The notes beneath the pieces are model-generated. The model was not told the DNA's origin. It ran no database searches and worked only from the letters and a program-made list of their open reading frames with translations. Shown one piece after another: positions 42,724 through 51,153 of a stretch of 64,000 nucleotides of DNA (the first letter of the stretch is position 1; the number at the start of each line of letters is the position of its first letter). The stretch is from Pseudacidovorax sp. RU35E (lineage in GTDB: Bacteria; Pseudomonadota; Gammaproteobacteria; Burkholderiales; Burkholderiaceae_C). The translations under genes and the position numbers were made by a program. The DNA lies in the NCBI RefSeq assembly GCF_900156165.1, contig NZ_FTMY01000009.1, positions 186,001 through 250,000 on the forward strand, in the 5' to 3' direction.

Positions 42724-43277
42724 CCGACCTGCTGCTGTCCGATGCCGACGCCCGGCAACTGCTGATCGTGGAAGACGACGACGCCTTCGCGCGCACGCTC
42801 GCGCGATCCTTCGAACGTCGAGGCTATGAGGTGCTGCGGGCCGGCAGCCTCGAGGAGGTGAATGCGCTGCTGGAGACCGAGGCGCCCACCCACGCGGTCG
42901 TCGACCTCAAGTTGCAGGGCGAAGCGTCGGGCCTGGCCTGCGTGCAGGCCTTGCACGCGCACGACCCGGAAATGCTGATCGTGGTGCTCACCGGCTTCGC
43001 CAGCATCGCCACGGCGGTCGAGGCGATCAAGCTCGGCGCGTGTCACTACCTGGCCAAGCCCTCCAACACCGACGACATCGAGGAGGCCTTCGGCCGCGCC
43101 GACGGCAGTACCGAGGTGGAACTCACCCAGCGCGCCAGCTCGATCAAGACGCTGGAGTGGGAGCGCATCCACGAAACCCTGGCCGAGACCGGCTTCAACA
43201 TTTCCGAGACCGCGCGCCGGCTGGGCATGCACCGCCGGACCCTGGCGCGCAAGCTGGGCAAGCAGCAGGTCAAGTAG
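42720..43277 (+). CDS. regA: RegA/PrrA-type response regulator
   Basis: 185 residues. Receiver domain with acidic pocket LLIVEDDDAF, phospho-acceptor Asp62 in HAVVDLKLQGEASG, then VVLTGFASIATAVEAIKLGA and the Lys in YLAKPS. C-terminal Fis-type helix-turn-helix ETARRLGMHRRTLARKL, preceded by EWERIHETLAETGFNIS, as in RegA. Partner of RegB; likely targets include the oxidase genes and other redox-linked operons. Stop is 15 bases from the convergent kinase gene. Confidence 0.93.
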   Translation: MTDLLLSDADARQLLIVEDDDAFARTLARSFERRGYEVLRAGSLEEVNALLETEAPTHAVVDLKLQGEASGLACVQALHAHDPEMLIVVLTGFASIATAVEAIKLGACHYLAKPSNTDDIEEAFGRADGSTEVELTQRASSIKTLEWERIHETLAETGFNISETARRLGMHRRTLARKLGKQQVK

Positions 43278-43292
43278 GCGCTGGCGAGCGCC

Positions 43293-44717
43293 TCAGATGC
43301 CTTCTGGCGCCCGAGCCAGCTCGGCCTGCAGTTGCGCCCGACGCACCGGGTCGTCTACCGACGCGCACAGCTGGCCGAAAAATTCCTGGCGCGTGCGCGC
43401 CTGCGCCATGGCCCTGCGCACCACCACCTTGGCAATGGGACCGAGCTGCCGGGCCAGTGCGCGGCTGGCATAGTCGCTCAGGCCCGCAGAAATGGCCGCG
43501 TCGGGTACCGACGTGCTCGCCGGCGAGGACGCCGCCCCCGTGGGCACGGCCGCCGACCCCGCCCGCGTGCCGGCCGACGTGCCTGCCGCTGCGCTGGCAC
43601 TCACCAGCGCCTGAAAGCGCTGCCGCTCGCCCGGGTCGCGGATATGTTGGCCCACGCTGTCCTGCAGTTGCTGCAGGTCCGTGCTCGTTCGCGCCGCCTC
43701 GCGCACCAGGACGCGCGCCATCGGTCCCATGAAGCGGGTCAGCGCGGCCTCCACCGCGGCCAGGCTGCCGGCGTCCCAGCTGGAAGGCATCGCCGAGCCG
43801 GTCGGGCCGCGCGAGGTGCCGGGGGTGGCCGGCCGCACACGCAAGGGCATGGCCGCGATGACGGTGGCGTCCTCGGCCGTGGTGCCTCCGGCAACCGCGC
43901 TGCGCTCGGCCAGCGCGTCACGGAACTCTGCGGCGCTGCCGAAGCGCGCCTGCGGCGCCTTGGCCAGCGCACGGGCGATCACCGCATCCAGCGACGTGGG
44001 GATCGACAGCCCGTCCAACGTCGACAGCGGCGCCGGATCCTGGTGCAGCACCTTGTACATGACAGCCTCGGGCGTCTCGGCCGCGAACGGGGAACGGCCG
44101 CTCAGCATGCGGTACAGCAGCACGCCCGCGGCGAACAGGTCCACCCGGTGGTCGATGCTCTCGCCGATGTACTGCTCCGGGGCCATGTAGCCGGGCGTGC
44201 CGATGGTCGACGCCGCCTGGGTGAGCGCAGCGCTGGCGATGCGGGCCACGCCGAAGTCCATCACCTTCAGCAGCCCGTCGTTGGTCACGATCAGGTTGGC
44301 GGGCTTGATGTCGCGGTGCCAGACGCCGGCGCGGTGCGCGCTGCCGAGTGCATCCAGCAGTTGCTGCATGAAGCGAATCGCCATGCCCTCGGGCAGCGTC
44401 GGTGTGGCGCCGAGGATCTGCGCCAGGTCGCGGCCCTCGACGAACTCCATGGCGATGAAGGCGGTGGTGTCGTCTTCGCCGTATTCGTAGATCGGCACGA
44501 TGCCCGGGTGCGACAGCCTCCCTGCCGCGCGTGCTTCGTTGCGGAAGCGTGCGGCCATGTCCTCGGCGATGCTGGAGTCGAGCAGCGCCTTGCGCACCGT
44601 CTTGATGGCGACCTGCCGGTCGATGAACGGGTCGTGGGCCTTGTAGACCACCCCCATGGCGCCCTCCCCCAGGACGCCCACGATGTCGTACTTGCCGAGG
44701 CGGCGCGGGTGCTGCAT
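43293..44717 (-). CDS. Ser/Thr protein kinase with duplicated C-terminal module
   Basis: 474 residues. Canonical Hanks-type kinase at about 8-275: VLGEGAMGVVYKAHD, VAIKTVRKALL, WHRDIKPANLIV, VMDFGVARI, YMAPEQYIG. No membrane helix. After a Pro/Ala/Ser linker two copies of an approximately 48-residue helical module follow: FMGPMARVLVREAARTSTDL and LGPIAKVVVRRAMAQARTRQ, each ending in a D-P-x-R element (IRDPGERQRF; VDDPVRRAQL). The module is probably a protein-interaction domain. Downstream of the heme sensor and FecR genes on the same strand, suggesting one signalling unit. Confidence 0.93.
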   Translation of the reverse strand: MQHPRRLGKYDIVGVLGEGAMGVVYKAHDPFIDRQVAIKTVRKALLDSSIAEDMAARFRNEARAAGRLSHPGIVPIYEYGEDDTTAFIAMEFVEGRDLAQILGATPTLPEGMAIRFMQQLLDALGSAHRAGVWHRDIKPANLIVTNDGLLKVMDFGVARIASAALTQAASTIGTPGYMAPEQYIGESIDHRVDLFAAGVLLYRMLSGRSPFAAETPEAVMYKVLHQDPAPLSTLDGLSIPTSLDAVIARALAKAPQARFGSAAEFRDALAERSAVAGGTTAEDATVIAAMPLRVRPATPGTSRGPTGSAMPSSWDAGSLAAVEAALTRFMGPMARVLVREAARTSTDLQQLQDSVGQHIRDPGERQRFQALVSASAAAGTSAGTRAGSAAVPTGAASSPASTSVPDAAISAGLSDYASRALARQLGPIAKVVVRRAMAQARTRQEFFGQLCASVDDPVRRAQLQAELARAPEGI

Positions 44718-44792
44718 GCCTCAGCCTCGACGCGGCCGCTGCGGCGCGTGCACGCTGTCCGCGCGCGGGAGCGATGTCCGGCCCACCGGCAC

Positions 44793-45665
44793 TCAGACGT
44801 CCAGCATCTTCATGGCCTGCACCAGGCTCGCGCGCATGCGGGCGAAGGATTCGGCCAGCGTGCCGATCTCGTCGCGGCTGCGCACCGGGAACTCGGGCGC
44901 TTCCAGCTCACCCATGCTCACGCGGTCGGCCAGCGCCGACAGGCGGGTCACGGGCTGGATGACCAGCTTCCAGAGCATCAGGTTGAGCGCGCCACCGATC
45001 AGGAGGAACACCGCAGCGAGCGAGCCCATGACGACGGCGAACGCCTTGGAGGCGCGATCGAAGGGCACCGACATCGGCACCGAGACCACCTGCGCGCCAA
45101 GTGTCTCGCCGATCGTCCAGCCGAAGCCGTTGGCCGGGCCGTACTTCTCGATCATGGTGGCCGGGGCCGCCGCCGGCGTGCTGTGGCAGCTCAGACACGC
45201 CGGGTTGCTGATGCGGATGGGGCGCGCGACGAACAGCGCACGGCCCGAGGCAGTCTCACGCTGGCCGATGAATTCCGTGAGTTCCTTGTCCTTGGCGAAA
45301 CGGGCGATCACGTCCTCCTCCCAGTCCTGGGCGCGATCGCGCGGATTGGTGGGATTGAGCATGGCCGGCTTGTAGCCGTATTCGGGATGCATCTCGCGCA
45401 GAGCATTGACCATCTCGGTGGCCGAATAGGCCGGCACCGACTGCGGCAGGAAGGTGTAGTTCATCTGGTTTTGCAGCAGCGGCTGCACCTGCGTGGCCGT
45501 GTACGTGCTGACGGCCGCAGCGCTTTCCATGATGAGGCGGGCCTGCTCCACCACTTCGTCATGGGCGCCGCGCTGCAGCAGATCGCGCGCCAGGTAGGCC
45601 GAGGCGCCCAGCCCGACCGCGAAGACCAACAGAAAGACCAGATTGAACTTGAGCAGCAGTTTCAT
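44793..45665 (-). CDS. Membrane c-heme sensor: DUF3365 (Tll0287-like) domain plus HAMP
   Basis: 290 residues. N-terminal helix (FNLVFLLVFAVGLGASAYLA), periplasmic domain at about 35-205 of DUF3365 type with one c-heme site CLSCH (Cys157, Cys160, His161), second helix at about 210-233, and a HAMP domain at about 233-285 (RVSMGELEAPEFPVRSRDEI). The protein stops after HAMP: there is no kinase, cyclase or methyl-accepting output. A partner must therefore receive the signal, and the adjacent Ser/Thr kinase gene is the obvious candidate (inference). Confidence 0.9.
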   Translation of the reverse strand: MKLLLKFNLVFLLVFAVGLGASAYLARDLLQRGAHDEVVEQARLIMESAAAVSTYTATQVQPLLQNQMNYTFLPQSVPAYSATEMVNALREMHPEYGYKPAMLNPTNPRDRAQDWEEDVIARFAKDKELTEFIGQRETASGRALFVARPIRISNPACLSCHSTPAAAPATMIEKYGPANGFGWTIGETLGAQVVSVPMSVPFDRASKAFAVVMGSLAAVFLLIGGALNLMLWKLVIQPVTRLSALADRVSMGELEAPEFPVRSRDEIGTLAESFARMRASLVQAMKMLDV

Positions 45666-45700
45666 GGCGATGTCATGGCAGGACGGAGGCGGTGGTCCCG

Positions 45701-46666
45701 TCAGTAGGCGGAGCGCCCCGGCACTGGGGGAACGGTGGGCGCTGCGGGAGGGGGCGCCGACCGTAGGGCTGGCGCAGGCTGCGACCGCGGCTTGACGTAT
45801 TTCTCGGGAAAGACGACGCGGTCCCACTCGGGGTGTCGATTCATGTTGGCGACCAAGGCGGCGCGGAACGCAGGCTTCTTCGCCAGTCCTCGCCAACGTT
45901 CTGCAAAGCGCGCACGCAGCGCGGGCTCCGCCTGCAGCCAGGCCGCCACGTCCTCGTAACGCAGATCGTCCACCCGCTCGGCCTCGACCGGTCGGTCCTT
46001 GAATCGTGCAGCGCGCAGCGGCAACGGGTCGAGGAAGCTGGGCGGCACGGCGCGAACGAAGGCGGCGTCCGGGCGCGCGCGCTCGGTCCAGCCCTCGGCG
46101 TCGAGCAACCGTCCCGTGGCCAGTTCGACGGGCTCCTGGCCGCGCACGGTCCGCGCCTGCACCCGCGCCTTGCCAGATTCGGCAAAGACCTGGGTCCTGG
46201 ACGGCGCGACCTGTACCACCACGCTGCCGCCCTCCCCCGTCAGCGCGAGGTCGGGCGTCAGCAGGCTGGTCACGGCACGGGACGAAGGCGCCGCACCCAG
46301 CTTGACCCAACCTTGCAGCAGGTAGAGCCGGCCGGCCGGGGCCCGGCCGCCGGTGCCCAGCCGCGCTTCGACCATCGCCCGGCTGGCGGGCCCGAGGTCG
46401 ACGACGGGACCGTCTGCGTACTCGAGCCGGAGCAGGCGGGCATCGGCGGCGGTCTGGACGAGGTCACCGGCCTGAAGCACGACGCCCGGTGCCAGCGCGA
46501 AACGGCCACCCTCCCTCAGCAGATGGGCCTCGCCCTCGACCAGCGTCGCGATGACCACCGGTCCCGCAGCCAGCGCTGGGGTGGCGAAAAGAACCAGAAG
46601 AAGAACAGCCGCGGCGAGCGTGCGGATCAGCTTCGTGACGGTGATCGACGTTCGGCGCGGCCCCAT
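45701..46666 (-). CDS. Exported FecR-domain protein
   Basis: 321 residues from the ATG at 46666; no good Shine-Dalgarno, so a slightly later start is possible. Signal peptide (TLAAAVLLLVLFATPALAAG). FecR domain at about 35-180: VVIATLVEGEAHLLREGGRF, LQAGDLVQTAADARLLRLEY and LLTPDLALTGEGGSVVVQVA. The C-terminal half (AFRAALVANMNRHPEWDRVV) has no family I know. In contrast to FecR sigma regulators it lacks a cytoplasmic anti-sigma part, and no ECF sigma gene is adjacent. Lies 35 bases upstream of the heme sensor gene in the same direction. Confidence 0.85.
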   Translation of the reverse strand: MGPRRTSITVTKLIRTLAAAVLLLVLFATPALAAGPVVIATLVEGEAHLLREGGRFALAPGVVLQAGDLVQTAADARLLRLEYADGPVVDLGPASRAMVEARLGTGGRAPAGRLYLLQGWVKLGAAPSSRAVTSLLTPDLALTGEGGSVVVQVAPSRTQVFAESGKARVQARTVRGQEPVELATGRLLDAEGWTERARPDAAFVRAVPPSFLDPLPLRAARFKDRPVEAERVDDLRYEDVAAWLQAEPALRARFAERWRGLAKKPAFRAALVANMNRHPEWDRVVFPEKYVKPRSQPAPALRSAPPPAAPTVPPVPGRSAY

Positions 46667-46854
46667 GAAGGGCGGGATGATGCCGGGCGCTTCGTGTGTG
46701 GACCATATGCAGGATGGCCTAAGCCATGACCGAGGGACGCAGCCCCGGGACCTGCATGGCTGCCCTGGCCTCCTAAAATCACCGTCTGTTCCGCTTACCG
46801 CCGCCTTATCCGACCCCGGCATTTTTCCCTGCCGCAGGCCGCATCAGATCAGCT

Positions 46855-46922
46855 GCATAAGCTTATGCGCATAAGGCGCGAACCAAAAAATCGTTTGCCT
46901 TCATAAGGGTGGCGCCTAAAGT
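46855..46922 (+). promoter_or_regulatory. CysB-like operator and promoter of the sulfite reductase gene
   Basis: Palindrome GCATAAGCTTATGC (46855-46868) overlaps CTTATGCGCATAAG, followed by ATAAGGG; these ATAAG/CTTAT half-sites suit a LysR-type regulator such as CysB. The promoter is TTGCCT (46895-46900), 16 bases, TAAAGT (46917-46922). The stretch from 46861 aligns without gaps to 49339-49400. The remaining bases of the 46667-46975 gap show nothing more. Confidence 0.75.
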
Positions 46923-46975
46923 GCCGCCTTCGCGCGCGGTGTCCGCGCCGCGTGGCCGACTGCCTCCCACACACG

Positions 46976-48754
46976 ATGTACCAATACACAGACTTCGACC
47001 GCCAGTTCGTGCGCCAGCGCGCCGCACAGTACCGCGACCAGCTTGAGCGCTGGCAGGCGGGCAGCCTCAGCGAGGAGGAGTTCCGCCCGCTGCGCCTGCA
47101 GAACGGCTGGTACGTGCAGCGTTATGCGCCGATGCTGCGCGTGGCCGTGCCCTACGGCGAGCTCTCCAGCCGGCAGGTGCGCGTGCTGGCCCGTATCGCC
47201 CGCGAATACGACGAGCCCGAGGCCGAGGTCTACCGACAAGCCCTGGAAACGCAGGGCGCCCTGGGCACCACGTCGCTGCCCACCCACTACGCCCACTTCA
47301 CCACGCGCCAGAACGTCCAGTACAACTGGATCCCCCTTGGCAAGAGCGCCGAGGTGATGGAACTGCTGGCCACCGTGGACATGCACGGCATCCAGACCAG
47401 CGGCAACTGCATCCGCAACATCACCACCGACGAGCGCGCGGGCGTGGCCGTGGACGAGGTCGCCGACCCCCGCCCCTACGCCGAGATCATGCGGCAGTGG
47501 AGCACCCTGCACCCCGAGTTCGCCTTCCTGCCGCGCAAGTTCAAGATCGCCATCACCGGCGCCACCGAGGACCGTGCCGCCACCGGCTGGCACGACGTGG
47601 GCCTGAAGCTGGTGAAGAACGAGGCCGGCGAGACCGGCTTCCAGGTGCGTGTGGGCGGCGGCATGGGCCGCACGCCCATCGTGGGCACGGTGCTGCGCGA
47701 GTTCCTGCCCTGGAACCAGATCATGAATTACCTCGAAGCGGTGATCCGGGTCTACAACCGCTACGGTCGCCGCGACAACCTGTACAAGGCCCGGATCAAG
47801 ATCCTGGTCAAGTCCGAGGGTCAGGCCTACATCGACGACGTCGAGGCCGAATACCGCGACGTGATCGAGCGCGATGGCGCCCCGCATACCATCAGCCAGG
47901 CCGAGTTCGACCGGGTGGCCGCCTCCTTCGTGCCGCCGGCACTGGCCGCCCGCGCCGGTGTGCCGGCCGAGCAGGCGGACGCCGTCCTGCGCCAGGCTGC
48001 CGACCGCGAGCCGATGTTCGCCCGCTGGCTGCAGCGCAACGTGGCCGCGCACCAGAACCCGCAACTGCGCGCCGTCACGCTCTCCTTCAAGCGCCGGGGC
48101 CAGGCGCCGGGCGATGCCTCGGCCGACCAGCTGGACACCGTGGCCGAGCTGGCCGACCGCTTCTCGGCCGGCGAACTGCGCGTGACGCACGACCAGAACG
48201 TGCTGCTGCCCTGGGTGCATGCCGAAGACCTGTTCGAACTCTGGCAGGCCGCCCGCGCCGCCGGCTTTGCCAGCGCCAACGTGCACCTGCTGACCGACAT
48301 GATCGCCTGCCCCGGCGGCGACTTCTGCGCCCTGGCCAATGCGCGCTCCATCCCCATCGCCGAGGCCATCACAGAGCGCTACCAGGACCTGGACGAGCTG
48401 GACGACCTGGGCGAGATCGACCTGCACATCAGCGGCTGCATCAACAGCTGCGGCCACCACCACAGCGGCCACATCGGCATCCTCGGAGTCGACAAGGACG
48501 GCAAGGAGTGGTACCAGGTGACGCTGGCCGGCTCGGACGGCTCCGACCTGAGCGGCCCGGCCCAGGCCGGCAAGGTGGTCGGTCCCTCCTTCTCGGCGGC
48601 CGAAGTGCCGGGCGTGATCGAGGCCGTGCTCGGCACCTACCGCGACACCCGCAATGCCGGCGAAACCTTCATCGACACGCTGCGCCGCGTCGGCCACGAG
48701 CCCTTCAAGGCGGCCGCCAACGGCGCCCGCTTCAAGGTCGAGGAAGTCGCCTGA
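46976..48754 (+). CDS. cysI: Siroheme sulfite (or nitrite) reductase, hemoprotein type
   Basis: 592 residues. Siroheme/[4Fe-4S] cysteines are in MIACPGGDFCALAN (about 440) and HISGCINSCGHHHSGHIGIL (about 486). Substrate-side motifs are TTRQNVQYNWIPL and TSGNCIRNITTDERAGVAVD. It reduces sulfite to sulfide with six electrons; the cys-gene neighbourhood and CysB-like promoter favour sulfite over nitrite. No flavoprotein cysJ is adjacent, so ferredoxin or a small partner probably supplies electrons. ATG at 46976 is chosen; a GTG at 46952 is in frame. Confidence 0.93.
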   Translation: MYQYTDFDRQFVRQRAAQYRDQLERWQAGSLSEEEFRPLRLQNGWYVQRYAPMLRVAVPYGELSSRQVRVLARIAREYDEPEAEVYRQALETQGALGTTSLPTHYAHFTTRQNVQYNWIPLGKSAEVMELLATVDMHGIQTSGNCIRNITTDERAGVAVDEVADPRPYAEIMRQWSTLHPEFAFLPRKFKIAITGATEDRAATGWHDVGLKLVKNEAGETGFQVRVGGGMGRTPIVGTVLREFLPWNQIMNYLEAVIRVYNRYGRRDNLYKARIKILVKSEGQAYIDDVEAEYRDVIERDGAPHTISQAEFDRVAASFVPPALAARAGVPAEQADAVLRQAADREPMFARWLQRNVAAHQNPQLRAVTLSFKRRGQAPGDASADQLDTVAELADRFSAGELRVTHDQNVLLPWVHAEDLFELWQAARAAGFASANVHLLTDMIACPGGDFCALANARSIPIAEAITERYQDLDELDDLGEIDLHISGCINSCGHHHSGHIGILGVDKDGKEWYQVTLAGSDGSDLSGPAQAGKVVGPSFSAAEVPGVIEAVLGTYRDTRNAGETFIDTLRRVGHEPFKAAANGARFKVEEVA

Positions 48755-48774
48755 GTCACGGGGAGAAGAGACGC

Positions 48775-49176
48775 ATGAACAAAACCCTGAACATCCTCTC
48801 CGCCGGCCAGCACGAAGCCGAAGCCGCCGCGGCAGCCGACCGCGTGCTGAAGTTGCCCAACGATGCCGACCCCGCCGAAGCCGACCTGGCCGGCGTGACG
48901 CGCATCGAGCTGCACTTTCCCAAGTTCACCGACGGCCGGGCCTACAGCCAGGCCTTCCTGCTGCGCCGCCGCCTGGGCTTCAGCGGCGACATCCGCGCCA
49001 CCGGTGACGTGCTGATCGACCAGCTGGTGCAGATGCAGCGCATGGGCTTCACCAGCGCCGTGCTCAAGGAAGGCAAGGATGTGGCCGAGGCGCAGCGCCA
49101 GTTCGAGCGCTTTGCCGACTTCTACCAGGGCGATGCGGTGCAGCCGGCGCCGCATTTCGTGCGCGCCGAGGCCTGA
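48775..49176 (+). CDS. DUF934 protein of the sulfite reductase unit
   Basis: 133 residues. Recognised by IELHFPKFTDGRAYSQAFLL, RRLGFSGDIRATGDVLIDQL and the FTSAVLKEGKDVAEAQRQFE region. DUF934 genes regularly follow the siroheme reductase gene in proteobacteria that lack cysJ, and a role in electron delivery or assembly has been suggested. GGGAG lies 9 bases before the ATG. A terminator follows. Confidence 0.9.
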   Translation: MNKTLNILSAGQHEAEAAAAADRVLKLPNDADPAEADLAGVTRIELHFPKFTDGRAYSQAFLLRRRLGFSGDIRATGDVLIDQLVQMQRMGFTSAVLKEGKDVAEAQRQFERFADFYQGDAVQPAPHFVRAEA

Positions 49177-49201
49177 TCCTCCGAGCGGCGAAGCGCCCAA
49201 C

Positions 49202-49237
49202 AGCCGACCACCGCTTGCGGGTGCTGGTCGGCTTTTT
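49202..49237 (+). terminator. Terminator after the DUF934 gene
   Basis: AGCCGACCA (49202-49210) and TGGTCGGCT (49225-49233) form a perfect 9-bp stem, with CACC/GGTG able to extend inward, followed by TTTTT. It separates the sulfite reductase unit from cysH, which has its own promoter. Confidence 0.88.
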
Positions 49238-49338
49238 CTTGGCTGCGTCGGCCGATGCAGGCGCCCAGCGGGCCGGCGATGCCTTATCCGAGCCTCGCCG
49301 CTCATCGCGCGAGAACCCGCATCAGCAGCGGTGAATAT

Positions 49339-49400
49339 GCTTATCCGCATAAGGCGCGAACAAAAAGATCGTTTGGTTTCATAAGGGCTCTCCCTAAAGT
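49339..49400 (+). promoter_or_regulatory. Second CysB-like promoter, upstream of cysHDN
   Basis: Aligns base for base with 46861-46922 at 52 of 62 positions: CTTATCCGCATAAG, GCGCGAAC, ATCGTTTG, TCATAAGGG and TAAAGT are shared. The promoter is TTGGTT (49373-49378), 16 bases, TAAAGT (49395-49400). Both units should respond to the same regulator. Confidence 0.75.
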
Positions 49401-49457
49401 TCGACCCCAGGGCATTGCTGTCGTTGTCGTCGCCATGCCATTCGAAAGAGCCGAGCC

Positions 49458-50111
49458 ATGAACGCCATTCCTTCCCAAGTCCAGAACTCCACCGCCTTCG
49501 ACCTGGCCGAGGTCAATGCCCGCCTGGGCCGCAATGCACAGGGCCTCGTGGACTGGGCCATCGGTCTGCACCGCCCGGCCATCGTCACCACCAACTTCCG
49601 TCCCTTCGAGGCCGTGATCCTGCACATGGTGACGCGCACCCAGCCCGACGTGCCGGTCGTGTGGATGGACAACGGCTACAACACCGAGGCCACCTACCGC
49701 TTCGCCGACGAGGTGACCCGCCAGCTCAAGCTGAACCTGAAGATCTACCTGCCGCTGCGCTCGCGAGCGCATCGCGAGGCCGTCGAAGGCCCCACGCCCG
49801 CGCTGGACGACCCGCGCCACGCGGCCTTCACCGAAGAGGTCAAGCTGGAGCCCTTCACCCGCGCCCTGCGCGAGACGGCGCCCCAGGTCTGGTTCACCGC
49901 GCTGCGCGCAACCGATACCGCCGTGCGCGCCCAGATGGAGCCCGTCAGCGTGAATCCCGACGGGCTGATCAAGGTGGCGCCGCTGCTGCACTGGTCGTCC
50001 AAGGACCTGCACGACTACTGCGTGCAGCACGGCCTGCCCAACAACTTCGATTACGTGGACCCGACCAAGGGCGAGGACAACCGCGAGTGCGGCCTGCACA
50101 TCACGCACTGA
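49458..50111 (+). CDS. cysH: Phosphoadenylyl-sulfate (PAPS-type) reductase CysH
   Basis: 217 residues. ATP-pyrophosphatase-like fold with PVVWMDNGYNTEATYRFADE; catalytic cysteine in the C-terminal ECGLHITH. The two cysteine pairs that hold the [4Fe-4S] cluster of APS reductases (CCxxRK and CxxC) are absent: those positions read EEVKLEPF and DPTKGEDN. It therefore resembles the cluster-free PAPS reductase of E. coli (VWFTALRATDT for WFAGLRREQS). PAPS use would need APS kinase (CysC), which is not in this window. Confidence 0.88.
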   Translation: MNAIPSQVQNSTAFDLAEVNARLGRNAQGLVDWAIGLHRPAIVTTNFRPFEAVILHMVTRTQPDVPVVWMDNGYNTEATYRFADEVTRQLKLNLKIYLPLRSRAHREAVEGPTPALDDPRHAAFTEEVKLEPFTRALRETAPQVWFTALRATDTAVRAQMEPVSVNPDGLIKVAPLLHWSSKDLHDYCVQHGLPNNFDYVDPTKGEDNRECGLHITH

Positions 50112-50154
50112 TCCTTCCTGTCCACTTCCCGAATCCATCTTGCCCCACAGAACC

Positions 50155-51117
50155 ATGAACGCCCGAACCGACGCCGACCTGCTGCTGCCCGACGCCCTGG
50201 CTGCCTCCGCCACCGCGCGCCTGTCCAACGCCCACCTCGACGCCCTGGAGGAAGAGGCCATCTTCATCCTGCGGGAAGTGGCCGCGGCCTTCGAGCGGCC
50301 GGCGCTGCTGTTCTCCGGCGGCAAGGATTCGCTGGTGCTGCTCAAGTGCGCCGAGAAGGCCTTCGGTGCCGGCCACCTGCCCTATCCGCTGCTGATGATC
50401 GACACGGGCCACAACTTTCCCGAGGTGACCGACTTCCGCGACCAGCGTGCGAAGGAACTGGGCGCCGAGCTGATCGTGCGCAGCGTCGAGGACTCGATGG
50501 CCCGCGGCACTGTGCGTCTGGCCCATCCGGGCGAGTCGCGCAACGTCCACCAGTCGGTCACGCTGCTGGAGGCGATCGAGGAATTCCGTTTCGACGCGCT
50601 CATCGGCGGCGCCCGCCGCGACGAAGAGAAGGCCCGCGCCAAGGAGCGCATCTTTTCTCACCGCGACGCCTTCGGCCAGTGGCAGCCCAAGGACCAGCGC
50701 CCCGAGCTGTGGACGCTGTTCAACACCCGCATCGCCCCCGGGGAACACTTCCGTGTCTTCCCGATCAGCAACTGGACCGAGCTGGACGTCTGGCAGTACA
50801 TCGAGCGCGAGCAGATCGAACTGCCCTCGCTCTACTACACCCACAAGCGCGAGATCGTCGAGCGCCGCGGCCTGCTGGTGCCCGTCACCGAGCTGACGCC
50901 GGCCCGCGACGGCGAGACGGTCGAACTGCGCGACGTGCGCTTCCGCACCGTGGGCGACATCACCTGCACCTGCCCGGTGGCCAGCCTGGCCGCCGGCCCG
51001 GCCGACGTGGTGATCGAGACGCTGTCGGCCGAGGTCAGCGAGCGCGGCGCGACGCGCATGGACGACAAGACCTCCGACGCTTCCATGGAGAAGCGGAAAA
51101 AAGACGGGTATTTCTGA
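50155..51117 (+). CDS. cysD: Sulfate adenylyltransferase small subunit CysD
   Basis: 320 residues, normal for CysD. ATP-pyrophosphatase loop LLFSGGKDSLVLLKCAEK, then LLMIDTGHNFPEVTDFRDQR, GGARRDEEKARAKERIFS and the C-terminal MEKRKKDGYF. With CysN it makes APS from sulfate and ATP. Start ATG 50155 is used; an in-frame TTG at 50140 would add five residues. Confidence 0.96.
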   Translation: MNARTDADLLLPDALAASATARLSNAHLDALEEEAIFILREVAAAFERPALLFSGGKDSLVLLKCAEKAFGAGHLPYPLLMIDTGHNFPEVTDFRDQRAKELGAELIVRSVEDSMARGTVRLAHPGESRNVHQSVTLLEAIEEFRFDALIGGARRDEEKARAKERIFSHRDAFGQWQPKDQRPELWTLFNTRIAPGEHFRVFPISNWTELDVWQYIEREQIELPSLYYTHKREIVERRGLLVPVTELTPARDGETVELRDVRFRTVGDITCTCPVASLAAGPADVVIETLSAEVSERGATRMDDKTSDASMEKRKKDGYF

Positions 51118-51153
51118 GCCGCGCCCACCGGAACGACCAAGGATTCGACAGCC

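Noticed and set aside
45701-46666. FecR-type anti-sigma factor with an ECF sigma partner.
   Set aside because: No sigma factor gene is adjacent and the protein has a signal peptide without a cytoplasmic anti-sigma region.
49458-50111. CysH as an APS reductase.
   Set aside because: Both cysteine motifs for the [4Fe-4S] cluster are missing; the C-terminal ECGLH and the WFTALR segment match the PAPS type.
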